A stretch of 64,000 nt of DNA from Paraburkholderia diazotrophica (lineage in GTDB: Bacteria > Pseudomonadota > Gammaproteobacteria > Burkholderiales > Burkholderiaceae): positions 62,001 through 126,000 of the forward strand of contig NZ_FNYE01000023.1 in NCBI RefSeq assembly GCF_900108945.1. The letters are read 5' to 3'. This document shows positions 51,950 to 61,070 of the stretch, in pieces (position 1 is the first letter of the stretch; every line of letters begins with the position of its first letter). The notes beneath the pieces were generated by a model. It ran no database searches and was not told where the DNA came from. It saw only the letters and a list, made by a program, of their open reading frames with translations. A program made the position numbers and the translations under genes.

Positions 51950-52352
51950 ATCGTTTCCATCTGTGAATACCGTCCGACGGTTCTTCCACATGATCTGCGG
52001 ATAACCTGTCTGAATCGGATTTGATCTGCTCAATTGCGCTAAGCCGGGGAGGGCCACCGCCGCTTCCAGCAGAAGATTAATGCAGCAGGTATCTCTTTTC
52101 AGGCCGCGTATTAGCGGTCGTGGTTCCGGTGCCGGGGCTGAGTGAATCCGGGTGCGAGAGGTTCGGCTAGCCGCTATCGTAGCGCAGCCGTTGCAGCCGC
52201 TCATCCTTCAGTCCTGCCTTAACCAAAGTCGACCAGGCACCCAAATTGTTCGTTTGAAGTCGGAGCTTCTCTCAATTGTAGCGTGCCACTCTCGACCTGC
52301 GTCTTTCTTGCTGGCATAGTTCGGCCATTACTACACATAGAAAGGGGAAATA
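51950..52352. other. 403-bp divergent promoter region of two H-NS-family genes
   Basis: The region holds no gene. It carries the two start-proximal ribosome-binding sites (AAGGGGAAATA before 52353). AT-richness rises towards 52270-52350, as expected for a promoter. Confidence 0.4.
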
Positions 52353-53111
52353 ATGGCTACGCTCGAAAACGTGCAGGCGAAAATCGCCAGGTTGCAGGCC
52401 CAGGCCGAAGCGCTTGCGGCGAAGCAGTCGTCCGGTGTTATCGCAAAGATTCGTGACCTCATGGAAAAGCATGGCCTGACCGTTGCGGACATCGAATCAC
52501 ATGCCGGCGGTACGAAGCGTGGACGCAAGCCTGGCGCCGCGACGGTTGCCAAGCCAGCAGCAGCGGCGAAGTACCGTCATCCGAAAACCGGTGCCACCTG
52601 GACAGGGCATGGTCGCGCGCCTGCGTGGATCGCGAGCGCGCGTGACCGGATGAAGTTTCTGATCGACGGCAGCGCTGCACGACCAGCCATTGCTGCAAAG
52701 AAACCCGCAAAGGCGGGCAACTCCGCGAAGGGCGTCCAGGCGCCGAAGTATCATGACCCAAAGAGTGGGGCGACATGGAGTGGCCGGGGGCGGGCACCGG
52801 CATGGTTGGCGGGTGCCAAAGATCGTTCGAAGTTTCTGATTGCCGCCACGGAAGAGGGTGCCTCGGGCTCGAAGGCGGTTTCTCCTGGCAAGGCAATCGC
52901 GAAAAAAGCCGCGACGAAAAAGGTGACGGGAAAATCGGCCGCCACGAAGAAGATCAAGGCAGTAACAAAACCGGCACCGGCGACGAAGGCCGCCGTCAGG
53001 AAAACTGCAGCGAAAAAAGCGGTGACGAAGAAAGTACCTGCGAAGCGGGCGCAGAATACGGCAGCAGTTGCACCAGCCGGTGATAGCGCCTCGGCGCCCG
53101 TCGCCGCATGA
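52353..53111 (+). CDS. H-NS-family protein with two DNA-binding motifs and an H1-like tail, 252 aa
   Basis: The ATG follows AAGGGGAAATA. The protein has an N-terminal coiled-coil (MATLENVQAKIARLQAQAEA, ~1-45), then two H-NS-type motifs in tandem: TGATWTGHGRAPAWIA (~80-95) and SGATWSGRGRAPAWLA (~130-145), each preceded by YRHPKT/YHDPKS. The remaining ~90 residues are a Lys/Ala-rich tail (for example KKAATKKVTGKSAATKK) like histone H1 or Burkholderia HNS tails. Tandem GRxPAW motifs suggest the protein can bridge or bind two DNA stretches. Its likely job is nucleoid organisation and silencing of acquired DNA. Confidence 0.85.
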   Translation: MATLENVQAKIARLQAQAEALAAKQSSGVIAKIRDLMEKHGLTVADIESHAGGTKRGRKPGAATVAKPAAAAKYRHPKTGATWTGHGRAPAWIASARDRMKFLIDGSAARPAIAAKKPAKAGNSAKGVQAPKYHDPKSGATWSGRGRAPAWLAGAKDRSKFLIAATEEGASGSKAVSPGKAIAKKAATKKVTGKSAATKKIKAVTKPAPATKAAVRKTAAKKAVTKKVPAKRAQNTAAVAPAGDSASAPVAA

Positions 53112-53262
53112 TTGACGGGTGACCGGTTACGTGCAGGGCTTGTCCGTCCTGCTCGAATCGGTGCACCGGGATGCCACCACACGCACAAATTCCTGACTTG
53201 CTGACCTTAAAAAGTTTGACTCGCGCAGGGCGGGTCACTTGTCAGGACGATGCGCCCACCGC

Positions 53263-53466
53263 TTAGACAGGCTTGATATTGGCAGCCTGCTTGCCCTTCG
53301 GGCCCATCTTCACTTCGAAGCCGACTTTCTGGTTTTCCTGCAACGACTTGAAGCCTTCCGTCCTGATTTCGGAGAAGTGTGCGAACAGGTCTTCGCCGCC
53401 CTCGTCCGGCGTGATGAAACCAAAGCCCTTTGCATCGTTAAGCCACTTCACTGTACCCGTTGCCAT
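53263..53466 (-). CDS. cspA: Cold-shock protein (CspA family), 67 aa
   Basis: The minus-strand protein begins MATGTVKWLNDAKGFGFITP and carries both RNA-binding motifs KGFGFIT and DLFAHFSEI. This is the standard five-strand OB-fold RNA chaperone of 65-70 residues. Upstream on the coding strand is an A/T-rich 5' leader starting at about 53467, typical of temperature-responsive csp mRNAs. The name cspA is used in the family sense only. Confidence 0.95.
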   Translation of the reverse strand: MATGTVKWLNDAKGFGFITPDEGGEDLFAHFSEIRTEGFKSLQENQKVGFEVKMGPKGKQAANIKPV

Positions 53467-53789
53467 TTTTAAACCTGTAGATGTTGAACGTCGCATTCGC
53501 GACCGCAGTGCCGCAGAACGAGCGCCCGCGACGGAAGACTTTGTACCACGCCGGAACGAGGCCTGCCAATCCGCAGGTCCACGGACCGCACACGGACCGG
53601 TTTTCGGCGGCCCGTCGTCATGGTGCCGGTAGCCATCGTGAGCGCGTCGACGCCAGTCAGGTGACGCTTCGTCTAGTTGGCGGCAATGCCGTGGTGCAGC
53701 GTCGAGGCGAGTGCGGCCAAGTGGGCGCAGACTGCGACAGCCCGCACCGGCCGTGCGGGAGACGGACCGCGCAATACGGCTCGCCGCGT
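53467..53789. other. 323-bp gap between cspA and a small secreted-protein gene
   Basis: Both genes read leftward. The region should contain the csp 5' leader and promoter. No additional gene was seen. Confidence 0.35.
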
Positions 53790-53936
53790 TCAGTAACCAC
53801 CGCCTGAGGAATTTCCTGAACTGCCCGACGCGCTGTCGGCACTCCGGTTCGTATCGCTGCCCGCGACTGCGGATACCGAGACCGCGGCCATGCCTACGCA
53901 AACCAGCCACACAAGAACCATCCGAAACCGCTTCAT
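53790..53936 (-). CDS. Small secreted Ser/Gly-rich protein, 48 aa
   Basis: The minus-strand protein MKRFRMVLVWLVCVGMAAVS followed by VSAVAGSDTNRSADSASGSS has a signal peptide cleaved near AVA-GS, and ends in a Ser/Gly-rich tail. The start follows the good ribosome-binding sequence CGGAGA. It probably encodes a small exported or outer-surface protein of unknown role. Confidence 0.55.
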   Translation of the reverse strand: MKRFRMVLVWLVCVGMAAVSVSAVAGSDTNRSADSASGSSGNSSGGGY

Positions 53937-54743
53937 GTTGATCTCCGGGTTAGGGAGCCCCGCAGGAAGTCCCCGTGGAGAGATGTCCGGCGAGGCATTC
54001 ACATCACTCGACTGATGCCGACCGTCCGGTGCATTTCGGACGCATTGCGCGGCTCTTCGCGAGCGCGGGCGTCGACAAGGTATAAACGCGGCACACCGCC
54101 GTGGTATTCCCGTTGCGCCGACCAGTGCGGCACATCATGCGTTGAGATCGTGCATCCCGTGACAGCTTCAGTTGACGTTACCGCAGCGGATCCACGCAGC
54201 TCGAAGGGGCTTACACCTCTAGTTGTGTGAACGAGAAGTGGCCGTGAGTCGATGCGACGCCTACGTTTGACATAAATCAAACTACCGTACGCTAACTTAG
54301 TAATGCGAACAATAATTTATAACGCCGGATGAAGCTGCTGAGGTGATAGCTAGTCGACAATAGGGTGACAGCATCCCAGTTGCGTTCGCTAGCGCATCGG
54401 TCGACCAGCTTATCACGTTGATATCGAGCAATCGCGGACTGCATTTTTGCCATCTTGTAGCCGGCATCTTCAGAATGCCACTGCCCACGTAGGAGCCGGC
54501 CGCGATACGCTTGAAAATGGTTGAAGCCTTGCGGATCATCGGCCGCAGCTCCGCTATTGATCGAATGCGCGTTGAGCGTCTTGGCGTCACAATGGGAGAT
54601 TGTGGTAAGGCTCAAAGAGCGGCCAACGGCCAACGAGCGAGGCGCCATCGACCAGGTTTGCGAAACGCAGCTCGGTAATTCGGTCTTGCTTTGCCTTCAG
54701 ATCCACCACCGCGCAAGAGCGCCGGCACGCTCGAACAACGAGT
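53937..54743. other. 807-bp gap with no recognised gene
   Basis: Several frames are present, but none has protein-like composition and a ribosome-binding site together. The sequence TTTGACATAAATCAAACTA at 54266-54284 is nearly repeated at 62358-62376 (16 of 19 bases), where it forms part of a promoter. Confidence 0.4.
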
Positions 54744-55700
54744 CTAGGGCGAGATACCGCGCCGCTCGTCGTGAAACAGTTCGTAGACCAGTGTGCGGAG
54801 CCACCGATGACCATCATCGCGATGGAATTGCGCGTGCCAGAGTTGGACGATGTCCATCGGTTGGATATCAAATGGTAATGGACACGACCGAACGTCCTCT
54901 TGGCCAGACAGTGTATGAGCGAGGCGGCTTGGAATACATGCCACCATATTGCTCGCCGCAACGATCCGATCGAGGCTGACCGAGTGAGCAACCTGCATCG
55001 CTACGCTCCTGGTCTTCCCATGTTGTTTGAAGATGGCTTCCAGGGCTCCCTCGAATTTCGCGTGACTCCCAGCCGTTGGTGTATAGATTAGATGATCCGC
55101 GTCAAGGAACTGTGCTGCCGTCAGGGAGCCTTCGATGAATGGATGGTCGCTTCTGAACAACGCAACATAGTTTTCTTCAAAGAGACGTTGCTGATGAAAT
55201 TCGCTGTCTAGGCCGCTGAACATCCCTATTGCCAGGTCGATCTCCCCGCGCGTCATCATCTGCTGCGCGTCATAGAGTGGCGGATCGACAGTCACGATCC
55301 TGACGCCCGGGGCTGCTCTGTGCACCTTCTCTGCAAGAGGTGGAAGGAAAATTGCCTGAGCCAGGTCGCTAACGTAAAGGTGAAAGGTCCGTGTCGCTGC
55401 CGCAGGCTCGAATGGTCGATGCGCTTGCAACGCCAGTCGGAACGAACCAAGGCCCTCTGATACCAGTGTTGCAATTTCCGTTGCCCTTGTCGTCGGCAAC
55501 ATACCTTCCCGGGTACTGACGAACAGTTCATCGTCGAACAACGTCCGCAAGCGCTTCAATGCGTTGCTGACTGCGGGCTGCGTGAGATGCAGTTCGTCGG
55601 CCGCACGCGTGGTGCTCCTGCTGCGGAAAAGCGCATCAAAAACCAGAAGAAGGTTCAGATCGGTATTGCGCAGCGACGTGCTGATGCTTCGGTTCGTCAT
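54744..55700 (-). CDS. LysR-family regulator (NodD/LinR-like), 318 aa
   Basis: The minus-strand protein starts MTNRSISTSLRNTDLNLLLV and has the LysR winged helix (FDALFRSRSTTRAADELHLT, then QPAVSNALKRLRTLFDDELF) in residues 17-61, then an effector domain. It is divergent from the decarboxylase gene at 55910, with the ~210 bp between them likely containing its operator; it is the best candidate regulator of that gene. Confidence 0.9.
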   Translation of the reverse strand: MTNRSISTSLRNTDLNLLLVFDALFRSRSTTRAADELHLTQPAVSNALKRLRTLFDDELFVSTREGMLPTTRATEIATLVSEGLGSFRLALQAHRPFEPAAATRTFHLYVSDLAQAIFLPPLAEKVHRAAPGVRIVTVDPPLYDAQQMMTRGEIDLAIGMFSGLDSEFHQQRLFEENYVALFRSDHPFIEGSLTAAQFLDADHLIYTPTAGSHAKFEGALEAIFKQHGKTRSVAMQVAHSVSLDRIVAASNMVACIPSRLAHTLSGQEDVRSCPLPFDIQPMDIVQLWHAQFHRDDGHRWLRTLVYELFHDERRGISP

Positions 55701-55909
55701 TAGTTTTCGTCAGAGGGTATCGGTCATTAATGGCGTGAATGCGCGCATTCAGCAGGGCAATTTAACTACCGGCCGTCACGCCCCTATCCTTGATTCGTCG
55801 TGTCGCACCGAACCTTTGAGGCGTTGAGCCCCCAACGGATGTCGCACGCAGCAAAGGCTCGCCTCCAGCGCCAGCCAATTACCTGACCGGACAATTCCAA
55901 GGAGACACC

Positions 55910-56890
55910 ATGCAAGGCAAAGTTGCTCTTGAAGAACATTTCGCTTTCCCCGACACCATCGGCGACTCTCAACGATACTTCGTGCCCGACATCTGGCCTG
56001 AAAAGCGCCGACAGTTGCTCGACCTCGAGGAAGAGCGTCTTCAGCGCATGGATGCCTGCGGCATCGAGTACACGATCTTGTCGCTGAATGCGCCTGCGAT
56101 CCAGGCCATTCCCGACACGGCACGAGCGATCGACGTTGCCCGGCGAGCGAACGATTTCGTAGCGGAGCAGGTTGCCCGACGGCCGGATCGGTTTGGCGCA
56201 TTTGCAGCGCTGCCGATGCAGGACCCGGAAGCTGCTGCCCGCGAACTCGAGCGGACGGTGAAGGATTTTGGCTTCGTTGGCGCACTTGTGAACGGGTTCT
56301 CGCACATCGGCAGCGAAGACAACGCAACATACTACGACCTTCCCCAGTACGTGCCGTTCTGGGACACGGTATCCCGACTCGACGTTCCCTTCTACCTGCA
56401 TCCGCGCAATCCGCTGGTCAGTCAGCAGAAGATCTACGAAGGCCATCCGTGGCTGCTGGGTCCGGCGTGGGCCTTCTCACCGGAGACGGGTGTTCACGCG
56501 CTGCGCCTTATCGGTAGTGGTCTCTTTGACAAGTTCCCCAATCTGAACATCGTCCTCGGTCATCTCGGCGAGCTCGTGCAGAATAACATCTGGAGAACGT
56601 CGCACTGGGCGTCCGCCAACGGCAAGAATCCGCTCGGTGTCAAGGCAGAGCGTCCGTTCATCGACTACTTCCGCGAGCATTTCTACGTCACCACCAGCGG
56701 CAACTTCCGCACGATTGCTATGCGCAACGCGATGGAAGAGGTCGGCAGTGATCGAGTACTGTTTTCCACCGACTATCCGTTCGAAGCGATGGAAGAAGCG
56801 AGCACCTGGTTCGATGCAGCTGAAATTGGCGAAAACGACCGCCAGAAAATTGGACGCGACAACGCCCGGCGTCTGTTTAAGCTGAAATAA
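55910..56890 (+). CDS. Gamma-resorcylate decarboxylase-like amidohydrolase, 326 aa
   Basis: The protein begins MQGKVALEEHFAFPDTIGDS. The metal-binding ExH is in LEEHF (Glu ~8, His ~10), further ligands are in YLHPRNP (His ~164) and LGHLGE (His ~218), and the catalytic Asp is in FSTDYPFE (Asp ~287). Sequence blocks (SLNAPAIQAIPD, RRPDRFGAFAALPMQDPEAA, GFVGALVNGFS, HPWLLGPAWAF) match those of non-oxidative gamma-resorcylate (2,6-dihydroxybenzoate) decarboxylases, which reversibly remove CO2 to give resorcinol. Related 2,3-dihydroxybenzoate decarboxylases cannot be excluded. It lies between two LysR genes and before a terminator. Confidence 0.85.
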   Translation: MQGKVALEEHFAFPDTIGDSQRYFVPDIWPEKRRQLLDLEEERLQRMDACGIEYTILSLNAPAIQAIPDTARAIDVARRANDFVAEQVARRPDRFGAFAALPMQDPEAAARELERTVKDFGFVGALVNGFSHIGSEDNATYYDLPQYVPFWDTVSRLDVPFYLHPRNPLVSQQKIYEGHPWLLGPAWAFSPETGVHALRLIGSGLFDKFPNLNIVLGHLGELVQNNIWRTSHWASANGKNPLGVKAERPFIDYFREHFYVTTSGNFRTIAMRNAMEEVGSDRVLFSTDYPFEAMEEASTWFDAAEIGENDRQKIGRDNARRLFKLK

Positions 56891-56916
56891 GCAATATTCT
56901 CCACATCAGTTCTTAT

Positions 56917-56948
56917 GGATAGGGCGGGGCAGCAGCCCCGCCTTATCC
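56917..56948 (+). terminator. Stem-loop terminator after the decarboxylase gene
   Basis: GGATAGGGCGGGGC (56917-56930) pairs with GCCCCGCCTTATCC (56935-56948) across AGCA, giving a 14-bp stem with one G-T position. It begins 26 bp after the stop codon and lies between convergent genes, so it may serve both. It lacks a strong T-run. Confidence 0.7.
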
Positions 56949-57034
56949 GCTGATCCTTGTCCCTCGCCGACCAGTGCTGAGTTGCGTCCTTGGTGCCATC
57001 GCGCTTGATGCCCAGCCATCCGCGCGCGTGTCGC

Positions 57035-57976
57035 TCAATCACTAGCAACCACTGCTGATACCGGTACGTCACCGTGCGCGGCTGGGTCCCACGGTGCAGA
57101 GTCTGTCAGGTGCAGTTTTAGCCAATCCGTGAATGCGATAACGTGTGGAAGACGCTCGCGCCTCTTGGGGACGAGTGCCTTTAGCCAGGTCGCGCGTAGC
57201 GGGAAGTCTGACAACACGACCTGCAACGCACCTTCATTAATGCTGTCCCGTGCCAGATACTCGGGCAGCACCGCGATTCCATTACCCGCGCACGCAGATG
57301 AAAACAAGATGTAGTTGTCGTTGGTGACCAGTTTCTGTGGCACATCAACGCTGATAGGACCTGCGGGACTGTCGAATTGCCACGACGGACCCTTTGGCCT
57401 GAAAACGAGGCAATCGTGGTCGGCCAGATCCCTCGGGTGCTCAGGCACACGCCGGTTGCGGAGATAGTCCGGGGACGCACACACAATTCGCTTCAACGGA
57501 CATAGCGGTAGGTCCGTTACGCCTTCATAGCTTTCCGACAGTCCAGTCACGACCACATCGTAGCCTTCCTCGACGGGATTGATGGTCCGGTCGACCAGCA
57601 CGACTTCCATCGTGATTCGCTCGTTCTTGCTCTGAAAGGTACTCACGATGTTCGCGAGATAGAGAACAGTCAGCGTTGTGGGCATTTTGACCCTTATATG
57701 TCCTTCCAGCCCACCATCCCGCCGTTTCATGCTTCCCACAACCGCGTCGAATTCTGCGACCAACGATGTCGCGCTCGTCAGGAATTTATGGCCGGCATCC
57801 GTCAGAACTAGCTGACGCGTCGAGCGCACAAAAAGTTGAGACTGAATCGTGTGCTCAAGCTCGTTAACGCGCTTCGCGACCACCGAAGGCACGACGTTTA
57901 TCTGACGGGACGCTTCGGAAAAGCTGCCGTGACGGGCCGCCGCCAGGAAAGCTCGCAGGTTAAGGAGAGTATCCAT
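57035..57976 (-). CDS. LysR-family regulator, second copy, 313 aa
   Basis: The start at 57976 (MDTLLNLRAFLAAARHGSFS) gives the usual LysR N-terminus with the winged helix SEASRQINVVPSVVAKRVNE at about 20-39; the in-frame start at 58009 adds 11 residues. The effector domain has VVLVDRTINPVEEGYDVVVTG. It is convergent with the decarboxylase and divergent from the FAD oxidoreductase at 58158, which it may control. Confidence 0.88.
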   Translation of the reverse strand: MDTLLNLRAFLAAARHGSFSEASRQINVVPSVVAKRVNELEHTIQSQLFVRSTRQLVLTDAGHKFLTSATSLVAEFDAVVGSMKRRDGGLEGHIRVKMPTTLTVLYLANIVSTFQSKNERITMEVVLVDRTINPVEEGYDVVVTGLSESYEGVTDLPLCPLKRIVCASPDYLRNRRVPEHPRDLADHDCLVFRPKGPSWQFDSPAGPISVDVPQKLVTNDNYILFSSACAGNGIAVLPEYLARDSINEGALQVVLSDFPLRATWLKALVPKRRERLPHVIAFTDWLKLHLTDSAPWDPAAHGDVPVSAVVASD

Positions 57977-58157
57977 GTCTTTTCCAAATCGCGAAAGCTG
58001 AAGCTTCAATATAGCTCAACTGCTCACGAAAAAGAACAGATAGTATCGTCACAAATGCACATTCAAAGTCACTCGGTCCCATGCCGAATGACCGGAGACA
58101 ACCAGCCACATCGCTTCCGGCGGTATCGCAGGCGTCTCCTCACATCCGGAGTACACC

Positions 58158-59528
58158 TTGAACGAACTTCTTTCATCACACGAGATAGCAGAGCCGGCCA
58201 GAAAAATCCCGGTCTATGGCGAATTCGACGTCGTCGTATTGGGCGGCGGACCAGCAGGCATTGCCGCAGCGGCGAGCGCTGCAAAAAACGGTTTGCGCGT
58301 TCTCCTGGTCGAGCGATATGGCTTTCTTGGCGGCATGGGCACGGCCGGCGGCGTCACGAACTTTTGCGGCTTGTACGCGAACGTGTATGGCGAGATCAGG
58401 CAGGTCGTACATGGTGTGGCGGACGACATCCTCGGGCGCATGCGCGATCTCGGAGGTCTGAATACACCTCACCTGATTTTCGGAAAGGTGTACGCGCAGT
58501 CATATGATATGTCTGCCTTCAAATGTGCAGCCGACGCGGTACTCGAAGCGGCGGGCGTACAGATCCTGTTTCACGCTTTGGGCGCTGGCATCAGCCGCTC
58601 AGGCGATGGCGATATTGAAGCGCTCATTCTCGAAACAAAGTCGGGGCGTGTAGCGGTTCGAGCGAGTGTCTTTATCGACTGCTCGGGCGATGCCGACCTC
58701 GCTCAGTGGGCCGGTGTCGGTTTCGAGAAAGGCACTCAAGCGGGCGAAATGCTTTATCCCAGCCTCATGTTCCGGGTAGGCGGAGTTAATCCCGAGGCGA
58801 CTGGTGAGGCGTGGTTGACTATTCCGAAGGTGATGAAAGAAGTTCAGGAATCGGGCAAGTATCGATTTTCGCGCAGCGGTGCGATCGTACGACCACAAAA
58901 AAATCCTGCCGAATGGCGAGCCAATGTCACACAGCTTTCCGACTCGGAAGGCCGCGCAACGGACGGCACGGACGCGCGTGCGTTGAGCGCGGGAGAACTG
59001 GAAGGCCGGCGCCAGATAACCGAATACATCAAATTCCTGAAGCAGGAGATTGTTGGCTTCGAAGACGCCTACGTCCTCGATATTGCACCGCAGGTCGGCA
59101 TCCGTGAGACGCGCCGCATCGTTGGGGAATACATGCTCACGGGCGACGATGTCCTTTCCTGCGCGAGCTTCGACGACAGCATCGGCGTCAATGGGTGGCC
59201 CCTGGAGAAGCACGTTGCCGGCGACGTCGTCTGGGAGTGGCCTGCAATCCCCGAAACTCGCGGATATAACCAGTTGCCGTATCGCATGCTGGTACCACGC
59301 GACGCAGAGCAAACAGCGCGAAATCTCCTGGTCGCCGGACGATGTGCGTCCATGACGCACGACGGACAGTCCGCCGCGCGGGTTACGGGAGGGTGCTTTG
59401 TGATGGGTGAGGCAGCGGGCGTAGCGGCAGCGCTGGCGCTGCGGGGTAACACCGACCTTTCCAAAGTCGACACGCGCGCGTTACAGCGGATACTTCGCGA
59501 CCAAGGCGCGTTCCTCGGCGACGACTGA
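58158..59528 (+). CDS. FAD-dependent oxidoreductase (FAD_oxidored family), 456 aa
   Basis: The start is the TTG at 58158, preceded by CCGGAGT. The N-terminus has the dinucleotide motif VVLGGGPAGIAAAASAAKNG (~26-45) and a following LLVERYGFLGGMGTAGGVTN. Other FAD_oxidored-type features are FIDCSGDADLAQWAG, QVGIRETRRIVGEYMLTGDD and the C-terminal LVAGRCASMTHDGQ with GEAAGVAAALAL. The family contains flavin oxidoreductases acting on organic acids or quinones; the substrate is not known. Neighbours are a LysR gene and an MFS transporter, so it is likely part of the same aromatic-acid cluster. It is not a resorcinol hydroxylase by motif. Confidence 0.85.
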   Translation: MNELLSSHEIAEPARKIPVYGEFDVVVLGGGPAGIAAAASAAKNGLRVLLVERYGFLGGMGTAGGVTNFCGLYANVYGEIRQVVHGVADDILGRMRDLGGLNTPHLIFGKVYAQSYDMSAFKCAADAVLEAAGVQILFHALGAGISRSGDGDIEALILETKSGRVAVRASVFIDCSGDADLAQWAGVGFEKGTQAGEMLYPSLMFRVGGVNPEATGEAWLTIPKVMKEVQESGKYRFSRSGAIVRPQKNPAEWRANVTQLSDSEGRATDGTDARALSAGELEGRRQITEYIKFLKQEIVGFEDAYVLDIAPQVGIRETRRIVGEYMLTGDDVLSCASFDDSIGVNGWPLEKHVAGDVVWEWPAIPETRGYNQLPYRMLVPRDAEQTARNLLVAGRCASMTHDGQSAARVTGGCFVMGEAAGVAAALALRGNTDLSKVDTRALQRILRDQGAFLGDD

Positions 59529-59684
59529 CCGGTTGCAGAAGTTTCAGTTGATTTCGAGCCGCAAAGTCCGAAAGTCCTGGCCAATACCATTACCTGCGAG
59601 CAAACAACAAGAACCCAGTGAAAAGAAAGCTGCGATCGACAGCTTCGAAAGGGTCGCCCGGAAACTGATAGGAGACAAAAGACA

Positions 59685-60908
59685 ATGACGCGCACCAAAA
59701 GTATGAAAACCCTCTCTGAATTTACGATAAGTGACCTCCCCGCATATCGGTGGGTCGTGCTGACACTTGCGTGGCTAGCGTTGCTGTTCGCTTTCGTAGA
59801 TCGTCTGGCGTGGGCGAATCTCGCTGTGAAAGTCGGCGGCTCTCTCGGTCTCCCTGTCGCGGGCCTCGGAGCTTTCGTTACCGCCTTCTACATCGGGTAC
59901 GTCGTTTCGAATGCACTTGGAGGGCTTGGGACGGATCGGTTCGGGTCGAGCCGCATGTTGTCTTATGCATTGATCCCGCTCGGTCTCACGACTTTTGCAT
60001 TCAGTTATACAACCTCGACCTTGATGGGGCTCGTAATTCAGGTCCTGATGGGTCTGGCTGCAGGGGCCGACTATTCGGCATGCGTCAAACTGACGGCTAC
60101 ATGGTTCGATTTCAAGCTGCGCGGTCGGGCGATGGGTCTTTTGACAACGGCATCTTCAGTTGGGGTTGTTTTGACGAATGCAGCAGTCCCTTATCTTTCT
60201 TCCGTCGCAGGGTGGGAGGGGGTGTACCGCATTCTGGGATCGCTGACCGCCGGGGTCGGGCTACTCTGTCTCGTCATTCTGCGTGACGCAAACATCCCCG
60301 CGGTAGCAACGTCCGTCGAAACGCCAACACTTCGGTCGTTGGCAAAGAACAGAGACCTCATTCTGCTCGCGATCGTCGGATTTGGCGCACTTTGGGGAAC
60401 GTGGGGCTTTGCGTTTTGGGTGAACGCGCTCATCGTGAAGGGCCACGGCCTGTCGGCCGCACAGGCAGGGGTGATCGCCGCGATGTTTGGTGCTGGTGCG
60501 ATCTTTTCGAAGCCTCTCGTCGGTCTCGTCTCGGACCTGCTCGGCGGGAAGCGCAAGTTGATTCTGATTATCTGTTTTGCGTGCTTTGCAGCGGCCCTCC
60601 TTCTATTCGGATCGCTACACACAGAGCAGCAGTTTATGCTTGCCGCTCCCTTTCTCGGCGTGACCGCGTTTATCTACACACCACTTATCGTCGCAATGGT
60701 CGCCGAAATAGCGGGCCCGAAGTTGGTCGGTTCCGCGTACGGTTTCACCAATGCTTTCTGGCAACTCGGAAGCGTCATCGTGCCTGTAGTGATCGGCATC
60801 GTGTTCCAGCTAACAAACTCCTTCAGCATGGCCTTTGTAGCACTTGCTGCGGGGCCTGCACTTGCAACCGTCGCAATGTTTTGGGTGAAGGAGCGGCATC
60901 TGTTCTAA
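59685..60908 (+). CDS. MFS transporter (anion:cation symporter-like), 407 aa
   Basis: The start follows AGGAGACAAAAGACA. Twelve hydrophobic segments can be counted, beginning WVVLTLAWLALLFAFVDR, with LGGLGTDRFGSSRM after the second helix as a loop 2-3 signature and a central loop before LILLAIVGFGALWG. The DR in the first helix and the GxxxDRFG pattern resemble the ACS family, which imports organic anions such as aromatic acids. The gene follows the FAD oxidoreductase by 156 bp on the same strand, and a porin is 162 bp beyond. A role in uptake of the cluster's aromatic substrate is likely (inference). Confidence 0.88.
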   Translation: MTRTKSMKTLSEFTISDLPAYRWVVLTLAWLALLFAFVDRLAWANLAVKVGGSLGLPVAGLGAFVTAFYIGYVVSNALGGLGTDRFGSSRMLSYALIPLGLTTFAFSYTTSTLMGLVIQVLMGLAAGADYSACVKLTATWFDFKLRGRAMGLLTTASSVGVVLTNAAVPYLSSVAGWEGVYRILGSLTAGVGLLCLVILRDANIPAVATSVETPTLRSLAKNRDLILLAIVGFGALWGTWGFAFWVNALIVKGHGLSAAQAGVIAAMFGAGAIFSKPLVGLVSDLLGGKRKLILIICFACFAAALLLFGSLHTEQQFMLAAPFLGVTAFIYTPLIVAMVAEIAGPKLVGSAYGFTNAFWQLGSVIVPVVIGIVFQLTNSFSMAFVALAAGPALATVAMFWVKERHLF

Positions 60909-61070
60909 AACATTGTGCCTGTGAAAAAGGCATAGAAAGCTGAAGCAAGCGGAGACTCAGGCTCAGACGGGAGCAATAGAAAGCTGCTTATCACGGACAA
61001 GCGGCGCGTCGCGGGTGCTTTCAGAAGTCAAATTAATACAATTAGTAATACTAACGTACGGAGGCATCGA

